Assembly (NCBI GenBank): GCA_049589355.1
Contig: JBAWAP010000233.1
Coordinates: forward strand, 1-16,786
Length of the DNA stretch: 16,786 nucleotides
Direction: 5' to 3'
Source: JBAWAP01 sp049589355
GTDB lineage: Bacteria > Chloroflexota > Anaerolineae > VGOG01
Positions 6,992-13,928 of this stretch are shown here, one piece after another. The notes beneath the pieces were generated by a model, which searched no databases, was not told the DNA's origin, and saw only the letters and a list, made by a program, of their open reading frames with translations. Positions within the stretch are counted from its first letter, which is position 1, and each line of letters starts with the position of its first letter. The position numbers were made by a program, and so were the translations under genes.

Positions 6992-8284
6992 ATGGCTGAA
7001 GAAATATGGAAGAGCAAGCGCCTGGACTGCTGGGACCAAGCCAAGCAGTTGAGGCTGGACTACTACAAGAATTATGCTCAAGCCCACGAAAGGGGGGGGA
7101 TCCGCTGGGCCGGCTCGGCCTGGGCCTTTGGCGCCATCCCCGCCGGGCTGGGCGAAGACGTGTGGTCTCTGACCGGTGAGCCTTACGGGGCCTCGGTGGC
7201 CTGGAACAAGGACTTTGCCGCGCAGTGCCATGAGGCGGCCCAGGCCAAGGGATATGCCCGCGATCTCTGCGCTTACATGCGGAACTACTGGGGCTCGATC
7301 CTGCTCAACAAGTACGTCTTCGGTGGGGAGTGGCCCAAGCCAGACTTTAACTGGACCTCTCATACGTGCTGCAGCCACGCCAAGTGGTACCAGGTGGCCT
7401 CTGAGCTCGAAGGAGGAGTGCCTACGTTTGCTATTGACGGCAGTATCGGCCCCTACGATGAGCTGGACGAAAACAGGCTGAACTACCTGGTGGATCAGAT
7501 GCAAGAGGGCATCGAGTGGATGGAAAAGGTCACGGGCCGCAAGTACAACGATGAGCTTTTGATCCAGGCGGTCTACAACGAGTGCCGCGCCACTTCCCTT
7601 TGGGCCGAGATCTGCACCCTGAACAAGGCCGTCCCCGCTCCTCTGGACGAGAAGACGATGTACTCCCTGTACGTGTTTGGCACGCTGATGAAGCACCGCA
7701 AAGAGTGCGTAGATTTCTACACCGTGTTAAGGGACGAGGTCCAGGATCGGGTGGATAACCAGATCGCCGCTGTGGCCACGGAACGGTTCCGGGTGATTAC
7801 CGACACCCAGCCCCCGTGGGCTTTCCTGAGCATCTTCCGCTACATGGAGAGCAAAGGAACGGTCTCCATTGGTTCTCTGTACACCTTCGGCCTCATCGGT
7901 ATCTGGGAGGTGAAGGAGGATGGCACCTGGGGACCCAGGACGCTTCCTGAGGAAGGGTCTATCAAGACCCGCGAGGACGCTTTGCGGACCATCGCCGAGT
8001 GGACCGCCAGTCGGCCCGAATGGCAGCACTTTTACTCCCCCGCACTCAAGACCGAGATGCTGAAGCGCATCGTGAAGGAGTGGAAGGTGGATGGGGTGAT
8101 GCTCCATTACAACCGAGGCTGCGAAGGGCTGAGCGTTGGCATCGCAGAGAACAAACTGGGCCTGAAAGAAGCCGGCATCCCGGTGATGTCCTTCGAGGGC
8201 AACATGGGCGACGAACGAGAGTTCGACCCGGAACGCACCAAGACAGAGATAGATACGTTCCTGGAGATTCTGGGAGCGTCATAA
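6992..8284 (+). CDS. bzdO: Benzoyl-CoA reductase, Bzd-type O subunit (BcrB-like)
   Basis: 430-residue second catalytic subunit of class I benzoyl-CoA reductase, the partner of BzdN and also of the HgdB/BcrBC family. Recognisable segments are DLCAYMRNYWGSILLNKY (91-108) and the cysteine motif SHTCCSHAKWYQ (123-134; C126, C127), with C79 and C93 as further candidate cluster ligands. A TTG-initiated extension from 6980 is in frame, but GGAGG at 6982-6986 lies five bases before the ATG at 6992, so I start there. Expected to form a heterodimer carrying the substrate site and [4Fe-4S] clusters. It ends 14 bases before bzdP. Confidence 0.92.
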   Translation: MAEEIWKSKRLDCWDQAKQLRLDYYKNYAQAHERGGIRWAGSAWAFGAIPAGLGEDVWSLTGEPYGASVAWNKDFAAQCHEAAQAKGYARDLCAYMRNYWGSILLNKYVFGGEWPKPDFNWTSHTCCSHAKWYQVASELEGGVPTFAIDGSIGPYDELDENRLNYLVDQMQEGIEWMEKVTGRKYNDELLIQAVYNECRATSLWAEICTLNKAVPAPLDEKTMYSLYVFGTLMKHRKECVDFYTVLRDEVQDRVDNQIAAVATERFRVITDTQPPWAFLSIFRYMESKGTVSIGSLYTFGLIGIWEVKEDGTWGPRTLPEEGSIKTREDALRTIAEWTASRPEWQHFYSPALKTEMLKRIVKEWKVDGVMLHYNRGCEGLSVGIAENKLGLKEAGIPVMSFEGNMGDEREFDPERTKTEIDTFLEILGAS

Positions 8285-8290
8285 GGAGGT
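8285..8290 (+). promoter_or_regulatory. Strong ribosome binding site of bzdP
   Basis: GGAGGT at 8285-8290 directly follows the bzdO stop codon and lies eight bases before the ATG at 8299. It is a near-consensus Shine-Dalgarno sequence and fixes the start. Confidence 0.75.
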
Positions 8291-8298
8291 GAATCAAT

Positions 8299-9081
8299 AT
8301 GGCAGTGGCAGGAATAGACATGGGAGCCAAGTACGCCAAAATGGTGATCCTGAAGGACGGCCAGCCTGAGATCCTCTCCCAGGGCATGGCCGAGTGTGGG
8401 TTTGATCTCAAAGAGGCTGCAGAGAGGGCGTTCAATCAAGCCCTGAAGGGCGCCGATTTGTCTCGTGACGATGTCACGTACATCGTGGCCACCGGCGCTG
8501 GCGTGGAAGCCGTTCCCTTCGCTACCGACACGGTGAGCATGCAAGGGGCGGCTGCCAGGGGGGCGCATTTTCTCTTACCCTCGGTCCGGACGGTGATTGA
8601 CATCGGGGCCGAGATGGGCCGGGCGGCCAGGTGCGATGAGACGGGGAGGATGGTGGACTTTGTTCTCAACGAGAGGTGCGCTGCTGGCGCTGGAGCCTTT
8701 ATCGAGGCCATGTCCAGGGCGTTGGAGGTGGATCTGGAGCAGATGGGTCCTCTCTCCCTTGAGGCCGAAAAGTCTCCCCCCATGAACGCTCAGTGCACCA
8801 TCTTTGCCGAATCGGAGGTGGTGACTCTGATTCACGAGGGAGAGTCGAAGAAGAACATCATCCGTGCCTTGCACGATGCCATCGCAGAGAGGAACATCTC
8901 TATGGTGCGCCGGCTGGGGATAGAGAAAGACGTCGCTCTGATCGGGGGCCTGGCCAAGAACGTGGGCTTTGTGGATGCCATGAAAAGAGGCCTGGAGATG
9001 GACGTTTTGATTCCTGGAGATCCCCTAATCGTCGGTGCTTTGGGTGCGGCCCTGATAGCTGCTGAAAGAAGTGCAAGCTGA
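8299..9081 (+). CDS. bzdP: Benzoyl-CoA reductase ATPase subunit, BadF/BadG/BcrA/BcrD family (P subunit; BcrD-like motif)
   Basis: 260-residue ASKHA-fold ATPase that activates electrons for the reductase; ATP hydrolysis drives transfer through a [4Fe-4S] cluster bridging two such subunits. Visible: phosphate-binding GIDMGAKYAK (5-14), DIGAEMGRAA (101-110), cluster cysteines in NERCAAGAG (C127) and NAQCTIFAESE (C166), and GGLAKNVG near the C terminus. The middle motif is DIGAEMG rather than the DIGGQD form of the neighbouring Q subunit. As I recall, Thauera BcrD has a similarly divergent motif, so this subunit looks BcrD-like and the next one BcrA-like. The P name rests on gene order. Its short length is far below Thauera BcrA (over 400 residues) and fits the Bzd type. 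Confidence 0.88.
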   Translation: MAVAGIDMGAKYAKMVILKDGQPEILSQGMAECGFDLKEAAERAFNQALKGADLSRDDVTYIVATGAGVEAVPFATDTVSMQGAAARGAHFLLPSVRTVIDIGAEMGRAARCDETGRMVDFVLNERCAAGAGAFIEAMSRALEVDLEQMGPLSLEAEKSPPMNAQCTIFAESEVVTLIHEGESKKNIIRALHDAIAERNISMVRRLGIEKDVALIGGLAKNVGFVDAMKRGLEMDVLIPGDPLIVGALGAALIAAERSAS

Positions 9082-9155
9082 TGCCCCTCCGCTCCAAAGG
9101 CGATGGGGCTCCATTAGCTCGAATTGACATACACACTCAGAGAGGTGAGAAAATT

Positions 9156-10034
9156 ATGGCAGAAGAAAAAAAAGAATTCTGGCGTTGGCCCGAATACAGG
9201 CACACCGTTCCGGGCAAGGATTGGAAGGATGCCAAGGTCATTACCGCTGGCGTGGACGTTGGATCGGTGAGCTCCAAGACAGCGATCATGGTTGACGGCG
9301 AGCTGTATGCCTATGCTATCATGCGCACTGGGTCGAGCAGTTCGGGCAGTGCCGAGAAGGTAACGGCTTGGGCGCTGGAAGACACGGGGCTGACCACAAA
9401 GGATCTCCATTACACCGTGGGAACAGGCTATGGGCGGGTCAACGTTCCCTTTGCCCAGCGGGCCATCACCGAGATCGCCTGTCATGCCCGGGGGGCGAAC
9501 TTCATCTGGGGTCGCTCGGTGCGAACGGTGCTGGATATGGGAGGTCAGGACTGCAAGGCCATCCGCTGCGACGACCGGGGCAAAGTAACCAACTTTTTGA
9601 TGAACGACAAATGTGCTGCTGGCACCGGCCGAGGCATGGAAGTGTTCGCTGACCTAATGGGTGTGCCTATCCAAGATGTAGGCCCCAAATCTATGGAAGT
9701 TGACGAAGAGCCGAAGCCGGTGAGCAGCACCTGCGTTGTGTTCGCCAAGACCGAGGCTGTGGGACTCCTCCGCGTCGGGTGGCCTACAGAGAAGGTCTTG
9801 GCGGCCTATACCTCGGCCATGGCGGAGAGGGTCGTGGACCTGCTGAACAGGGTCGGGGTGGAGAAAGAGTTCGTCATCACAGGCGGCATCTCCAAGAACA
9901 TCGGCGTGGTGCACAGGCTTGAGAAAAGGCTTGGCTTCAAGGCCCTGCCTATGCCAGAAGGTACGGATCCCATGATCGCTGGCAGCATCGGCGCCGCGCT
10001 GTTTGCCAAAGCTTTGTATGAGAGAGACAAATGA
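9156..10034 (+). CDS. bzdQ: Benzoyl-CoA reductase ATPase subunit, Bzd-type Q subunit (BcrA-like motif)
   Basis: 292-residue second ATPase subunit, partner of BzdP. Visible: GVDVGSVSSK (32-41), canonical DMGGQDCKA (127-135), cluster cysteine C153 in NDKCAAGTGRG, C193 in SSTCVVFAKTE, and ITGGISKNIG toward the C terminus. It has about 30 extra N-terminal residues compared with P, rich in charged and aromatic residues. The open frame extends in frame to an ATG at 9081 overlapping the bzdP stop, but AGGTGA at 9143-9148 is well placed for the ATG at 9156 and the upstream peptide shows no conservation, so I chose 9156. The ferredoxin gene overlaps its stop codon by four bases (ATGA at 10031-10034), pointing to translational coupling. 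Confidence 0.92.
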   Translation: MAEEKKEFWRWPEYRHTVPGKDWKDAKVITAGVDVGSVSSKTAIMVDGELYAYAIMRTGSSSSGSAEKVTAWALEDTGLTTKDLHYTVGTGYGRVNVPFAQRAITEIACHARGANFIWGRSVRTVLDMGGQDCKAIRCDDRGKVTNFLMNDKCAAGTGRGMEVFADLMGVPIQDVGPKSMEVDEEPKPVSSTCVVFAKTEAVGLLRVGWPTEKVLAAYTSAMAERVVDLLNRVGVEKEFVITGGISKNIGVVHRLEKRLGFKALPMPEGTDPMIAGSIGAALFAKALYERDK

Positions 10035-10336
10035 TCATCAACTACGGCTATAAGGATGGCTCAGGAGAATACTTCATCGTCGTTGACACCGAGAAATGCG
10101 ACGGCTGTGGGGAGTGCGTGGAGGTGTGCCCGGCTGGCGTCCTGGAGATGACTACAGAGTTCGATCCCGACACGCTGGAGGATATGGTCATCCCCCATCT
10201 GGCCGAGGAACACGCCAAGAAGATCAAATATAGCTGCGCTCCCTGCAAGCCTGGTCAGGACATGGCTTCCTCAGGGGAGGTGGTTCCTCCCTGTGTCCAG
10301 GCTTGCAAACCTCAGGCGATGACTCACTCCTGGTAG
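10031..10336 (+). CDS. bzdM: 2[4Fe-4S] ferredoxin, probable electron donor to benzoyl-CoA reductase (BzdM-like)
   Basis: 101-residue ferredoxin. Cluster I: C23, C26, C29, C33 (CDGCGEC, then VCP). Cluster II: C69, C72, C88, C92, with a longer insert between C72 and C88 and about 35 residues between the two halves, unlike compact clostridial ferredoxins. The gene overlaps bzdQ by four bases, the position bzdM has in Azoarcus. Expected to carry low-potential electrons from the redox modules to the BzdP/BzdQ cluster. Whether it is reduced by a 2-oxoacid oxidoreductase encoded elsewhere or by the Hdr/FdhB-type proteins in this window cannot be decided from sequence. Confidence 0.88.
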   Translation: MIINYGYKDGSGEYFIVVDTEKCDGCGECVEVCPAGVLEMTTEFDPDTLEDMVIPHLAEEHAKKIKYSCAPCKPGQDMASSGEVVPPCVQACKPQAMTHSW

Positions 10337-10346
10337 ATTTCAGATG

Positions 10347-10376
10347 TCAGTAGTCAGGCTGGCTACTGACTACTGA
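10347..10376. repeat. Perfect 11-bp hairpin of TCAGTAG type
   Basis: TCAGTAGTCAG (10347-10357) and CTGACTACTGA (10366-10376) are perfect reverse complements with an eight-base loop. The unit is the same as in the 5695-5782 element. It starts ten bases after the ferredoxin stop, and AAGGA at 10379-10383 after it is the ribosome binding site of the next gene. There is no T-run. Confidence 0.8.
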
Positions 10377-10392
10377 GCAAGGACAACAGATC

Positions 10393-11502
10393 ATGAATAC
10401 AACCGCGCTTCTACCCGTGAGAAATGGGGATATCCTGGCTACCCTCCGGGATTTCCTGGCTGGCCTTCTGGAGAAGGGCGTGATTGACGCCCTGCTGGTC
10501 CCCCAGGAGATCGGGGGCGGCCGCAGCCTGAAGCTGACGCTCGTCCGCGATGCAGACCATTTGGACGGAGCCAACCCATTCTCGCCAGTGATGCCCGACA
10601 ACGGGGCCATCCACGTCTCAAAGCTGACCAAGGGCGGGTCGGACCACCGGCTGGGCGCTGTCCTGCGCTCGTGCGAGATCCGTGCCCTCGTCGAACTCGT
10701 CAAGCTCAAGCAGGCCAACCTCGACAATCTGGTCATCATCGGCGTGGACTGCCTGGGCACCTACGAGGTGGACGACTATGCCCGGTTGATTGACGAGATG
10801 GATGGACCTGCCGGGGGGAGAGGGGCACAGATCGTCGCCGAACTGCGCGCCGCCATCTCGAACGGCGGCCCCAATTCACTGCGCCCGGCCTGTCAGATGT
10901 GCGAGTTCCCCATCCCCAAAGGTGCTGACATCACCCTGGAGCTGATCGGGGTCGAGGACGGGGTGCTGGTCACGCTCGACGAAGGGCTGGCCGAGAAACT
11001 GGGGCTGACACCGGGCGAAGCGCCGGAGCGCGAAGCGGCGATCACTGGGCTGGTGGAGAAGCGCAGTGCGGCGCGGGACCAGGCTTTCGCCGAGTATCGG
11101 AAGAAAGCCGCAACCATCACCGGCTTCGCCGACATGTTCGCTACCTGCCAGGGCTGCTACAATTGCTCGGTCGCCTGCCCGATCTGCTACTGCAAACAGT
11201 GCTTCTTCCGCACCGAGACGTTTGAGCACGATTCGGAGAGCTACTTCAGATGGGCCGAGCGGAAGGGCGCCTTGCAGATGCCGACCGAGAACCTGCTCTA
11301 TCAACTGACCCGTATGAATCACATGGTCGCTTCGTGTGTCGGCTGTGGCCTATGCGAGAGTGCCTGTCCGTCGGGTCTGCCGTTGGTGGTCGCCTTCCGT
11401 GCGGTGGGCCAAGGGGTGCAGAAGAAATTGGACTATGTGCCCGGCCGCAGCCTTGACGACCCGCTGCCGGTGATTGTCTATAGGGAGGAAGATACTTCGT
11501 AG
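10393..11502 (+). CDS. FdhB/FrhB-like flavin and iron-sulfur oxidoreductase subunit
   Basis: 369-residue protein of the coenzyme F420 hydrogenase/dehydrogenase beta-subunit family (FrhB/FdhB-like). The N-terminal half shows the family's RSCEIRALVELVKLKQ segment (92-107; C94) and IIGVDCLGTY (115-124; C120), plus C167 and C170. The second half carries dense cysteines: C252, C255, C258, C262, then C265, C267 and C270 (CPICYCKQCFF, very like formate dehydrogenase FdhB), and a final C315, C318, C321, C325. It likely holds FAD and at least two [4Fe-4S] clusters. Homologues are known to partner HdrA. Here it could link a soluble carrier (F420, NAD(P)H via the next gene, or ferredoxin) to the Hdr module, but the carrier is unknown. 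AAGGA at 10379-10383 supports the ATG. Confidence 0.82.
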   Translation: MNTTALLPVRNGDILATLRDFLAGLLEKGVIDALLVPQEIGGGRSLKLTLVRDADHLDGANPFSPVMPDNGAIHVSKLTKGGSDHRLGAVLRSCEIRALVELVKLKQANLDNLVIIGVDCLGTYEVDDYARLIDEMDGPAGGRGAQIVAELRAAISNGGPNSLRPACQMCEFPIPKGADITLELIGVEDGVLVTLDEGLAEKLGLTPGEAPEREAAITGLVEKRSAARDQAFAEYRKKAATITGFADMFATCQGCYNCSVACPICYCKQCFFRTETFEHDSESYFRWAERKGALQMPTENLLYQLTRMNHMVASCVGCGLCESACPSGLPLVVAFRAVGQGVQKKLDYVPGRSLDDPLPVIVYREEDTS

Positions 11503-11553
11503 TAACGACTTCAGTCGTTTCCAGGCGGTCACAACGACTAAAGTCGTTACTAC
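11499..11553. repeat. Nested 21-bp inverted repeat abutting a stop codon
   Basis: The arms at 11499-11519 and 11533-11553 are reverse complements with one mismatch, around a 13-base loop (11520-11532). Each arm itself contains a shorter palindrome (AACGACT/AGTCGTT), so it can fold as one long hairpin or as two small ones. The left arm begins one base before the TAG of the FdhB-like gene and therefore includes the stop. The unit type (GTAGTAACGACT) differs from the other intergenic elements here. There is no T-tract. Confidence 0.8.
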
Positions 11554-11567
11554 CAGTCAAGAACATT

Positions 11568-13901
11568 ATGAGCCATGTAGAAACGGACACCATCACTCTG
11601 ACCATTGACGATTGCGAGGTCAAGGCCAAGCCCGGAATGACGGTGCTGGAGGCGGCCGACGCTGCGGACGTCTACATCCCGAGGTTGTGTTCGCATCCCA
11701 ACCTACCCACGTCGAAAGGTCTCAAGCCCATCGTCGCCGTCTATCGGGGCGACGAGCGGGTTGAAGGGGACGAGCCTGACCGCGAGTTCGACGGCTGCCA
11801 ACTGTGCGTGGTCGAGATCGAGGGGATGGAAGGTTATCCCACCTCGTGCAATACGCCCGTCGAGCCGGGCATGGTCGTTCACACAGACACGCCGGAACTG
11901 CGCAAGTTGCGGATGGACAACCTGCTCCCATTTCTGGCCGACCATCCCCACAGTTGCCTGACCTGCGCTCAGCGGGAGGGATGCAGTCGCACCCAATGTT
12001 CGAGCAACGTGCCGGAGATCGAGCGGTGCTGTCCCAAGCTCGGCAACTGCGAGGTGCAGGCCGTCGCCGAATACGTCGGCATCCGGGAGGACATCCCCCG
12101 CTACATTCACCCCGGCTATCCCGTCTTGGACGAAGAGCCGCTTTTCGTTCGCGACTACAACCTGTGCATCGGTTGCACCCGCTGCGTGCGAGCCTGCCGG
12201 GAGTTGCGTGGCGTTGATGTCCTGGGTTTTGTCTTCAAGGATGGCAAGGTCGTCGTCGGAACCGTCAATCCATCGCTTGCCGAGTCGGCGTGCAGGTTCT
12301 GCACCGCCTGCGTCGAGGTTTGTCCCACCGGCGCGCTGATGGACAAACGGGCGATCAAAGTCGCCGAGCGCGAGGCTGCGCTGGTTCCATGCCGGAGTGC
12401 CTGCCCGGTCGGCATAGACGTGCCTCGCTACGTCCACTACATCGCCAGGGGCAAGTTCGACGAGGCGCTGGCGGTGATCCGGGAGAAGGTGCCTTTCCCA
12501 GCCGTGCTGGGCTACATCTGCACCCGCGTCTGCGAGGCCGAGTGCCGGCGGGGCGAGCTGAACGAGCCGGTCGCCATCCGGGCGTTGAAGCGTTTCGCCG
12601 CCGAGCACGGGAACGGCTCCCGCCCTGCCTCCCCCCCGCTTGCGGGGGGAGCCCCCGCCAGGAGTGCACATAACGTTAGTCTCTCTTGCGCCTCCCCCCC
12701 GCTTGCGGGGGGAGCCCCCCCTTCCTCCCCCCCAATGGGGGGGATAGAGGGGGGGGCGACGGGCAAGAAGGTCGCCATCGTCGGCGCTGGCCCGGCGGGG
12801 CTGACGGCTGGCTACTACCTGGCTCGTTGCGGCCACGCGGTCACCGTCTTTGAGGCCAGGTCCGAGCCTGGCGGCACGATGCGCACCGCGATCCCCAAGA
12901 AGCGGCTTGCGCGTGAGGCCCTGGAGATGGACATAAAAGCAATCGTCGAGGCCGGGGTGGATCTGCGGCTCAACGCTCGCCAGACTTCGGTAGATGCACT
13001 GTTCGACGAGAGGTTCGACGCCGTGTTCCTGGCCGTGGGGACGACGTATGCCGGGCCGCCCGATTTCCATTCTGGAGCGGAAGGCATCAGAATCACGACC
13101 CAGGGCAGCATTGCCGCAGATGCGGATACGCTGGCCACCAGCCGGGAGGGAGTGTTCGCCGGGGGGGACACCGTGGTGGGCGGCGTTTCGGAGGACTTCA
13201 TAGACTATTGGGCGCAACATTCCGGGGGGAATGGACGCGATTTCACCGACGTGTTGGTTGACCAGATCGCGCTGCACCAGGGTAATAGCTCCCACTCGGT
13301 CATCCGGGCGATTGCCGCCGGAAGACGGGCTGCCCGTTCGATTGACCACTACCTTGGTGGCGAGGGGACGATTGACGAGACGTTGGTGCCAGCCGAGGAG
13401 CCCGATCCATGGCTGGGCCGTGAAGAGGGTTTTGCCGAACGGTCCCGGCTGGCGGAGTCTTACTGGCCCGCGCCTCCTCAACTGGCCGGACAGCCCTGGA
13501 ACGAGCCTGCGCTCGACGAAGCGGAAGCGGTCGCCGAAGCCCGGCGGTGCCTGCGCTGCAATCTGCGACTCGAGTTGTCGTCGGTCATCCTGCCCCCGGA
13601 AAAGTGGCTGCCCTTCGACGCGGATCACATCGCGGAGGTGCCGGAGATAGAAGGGGTCTTTCAACTGCTGGACGAGGAGAAGGAGGTTATCCAGATCACG
13701 GGCACGATGAATCTGCGTCAGGAGTTGGAGAATCAACTGGCGACCAACGAGAATGCCCGCTTTTTTGTCTGGGAGGAGGATCCGATGTATACTAAGCGGG
13801 AGAGCGAGCTGATCCAGCAGTATCTCCAGCAGTACGGCCAGATGCCCGGCGCAGGCTCGGAGCTGGACGATCTGTACGACGATATGGACGATCTTTTCTA
13901 G
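11568..13901 (+). CDS. NuoG-like / GltD-like fusion flavoprotein with multiple Fe-S clusters
   Basis: 777-residue fusion. Residues 1-165: NuoG/HndD-like [2Fe-2S] domain (C41, C77, C80, C94, with an enlarged C41-C77 loop), then the H126, C130, C133, C139 cluster motif. Residues 195-260: 2[4Fe-4S] ferredoxin (C200, C203, C206, C210; C242, C245, C248, C252). Residues 270-345: GltD-type N-terminal cluster domain (C275, C279, C318, C322, C326). Residues 350-398: proline/glycine linker encoded by repeat DNA. Residues 399-600: FAD domain (IVGAGPAGLTAGYYLA) in which VFLAVGT (486-492) runs to GVFAGGDTVVGG (528-539) with no second Rossmann fold between. Residues 600-777: CLRC motif, an unrecognised domain and a strongly acidic tail. 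It probably moves electrons together with the FdhB-like protein, perhaps to ferredoxin. Apparent loss of the NAD(P)H domain makes direct use of NAD(P)H doubtful. The Shine-Dalgarno site is weak. Confidence 0.83.
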   Translation: MSHVETDTITLTIDDCEVKAKPGMTVLEAADAADVYIPRLCSHPNLPTSKGLKPIVAVYRGDERVEGDEPDREFDGCQLCVVEIEGMEGYPTSCNTPVEPGMVVHTDTPELRKLRMDNLLPFLADHPHSCLTCAQREGCSRTQCSSNVPEIERCCPKLGNCEVQAVAEYVGIREDIPRYIHPGYPVLDEEPLFVRDYNLCIGCTRCVRACRELRGVDVLGFVFKDGKVVVGTVNPSLAESACRFCTACVEVCPTGALMDKRAIKVAEREAALVPCRSACPVGIDVPRYVHYIARGKFDEALAVIREKVPFPAVLGYICTRVCEAECRRGELNEPVAIRALKRFAAEHGNGSRPASPPLAGGAPARSAHNVSLSCASPPLAGGAPPSSPPMGGIEGGATGKKVAIVGAGPAGLTAGYYLARCGHAVTVFEARSEPGGTMRTAIPKKRLAREALEMDIKAIVEAGVDLRLNARQTSVDALFDERFDAVFLAVGTTYAGPPDFHSGAEGIRITTQGSIAADADTLATSREGVFAGGDTVVGGVSEDFIDYWAQHSGGNGRDFTDVLVDQIALHQGNSSHSVIRAIAAGRRAARSIDHYLGGEGTIDETLVPAEEPDPWLGREEGFAERSRLAESYWPAPPQLAGQPWNEPALDEAEAVAEARRCLRCNLRLELSSVILPPEKWLPFDADHIAEVPEIEGVFQLLDEEKEVIQITGTMNLRQELENQLATNENARFFVWEEDPMYTKRESELIQQYLQQYGQMPGAGSELDDLYDDMDDLF
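12627..12757 (+). repeat. GC-rich palindromic repeats inside the NuoG/GltD fusion gene
   Basis: Two 30-base direct copies occur at 12627-12656 and 12690-12719. They are 63 bases apart (21 codons) and therefore in the same frame, and each is a near-perfect hairpin of the form CTCCCCCC-GC-TT-GC-GGGGGGAG. A third hairpin at about 12725-12757 has a C-run, AAT and a G-run, followed by GATAGAG and another G-run. Translation gives two copies of ASPPLAGGAP and then SSPPMGG. The DNA looks like mobile intergenic repeat material rather than evolved protein sequence, yet it keeps the frame open. Confidence 0.87.
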
Positions 13902-13916
13902 TGGGGTGTGAGATGT

Positions 13917-13924
13917 GGGAGGTG
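13917..13924 (+). promoter_or_regulatory. Ribosome binding site of the GNAT gene
   Basis: GGGAGGTG at 13917-13924, four bases before the ATG at 13929, decides the start of the acetyltransferase gene. It lies in the 27-base gap after the NuoG/GltD fusion. Confidence 0.65.
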
Positions 13925-13928
13925 AGCG

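Noticed and set aside
6449..7696. A 415-codon minus-strand frame across bzdN/bzdO
   Set aside because: Antisense shadow of two strongly recognisable reductase subunits; no domain signature or ribosome binding site of its own.
9081..9155. Upstream ATG start for bzdQ overlapping the bzdP stop
   Set aside because: The extra 25 residues look non-conserved and the ATG at 9156 has a properly spaced AGGTGA.
10347..10376. Rho-independent terminator after the ferredoxin gene
   Set aside because: The hairpin is perfect but is not G+C-rich and is followed by a purine-rich ribosome binding site rather than a T-run.
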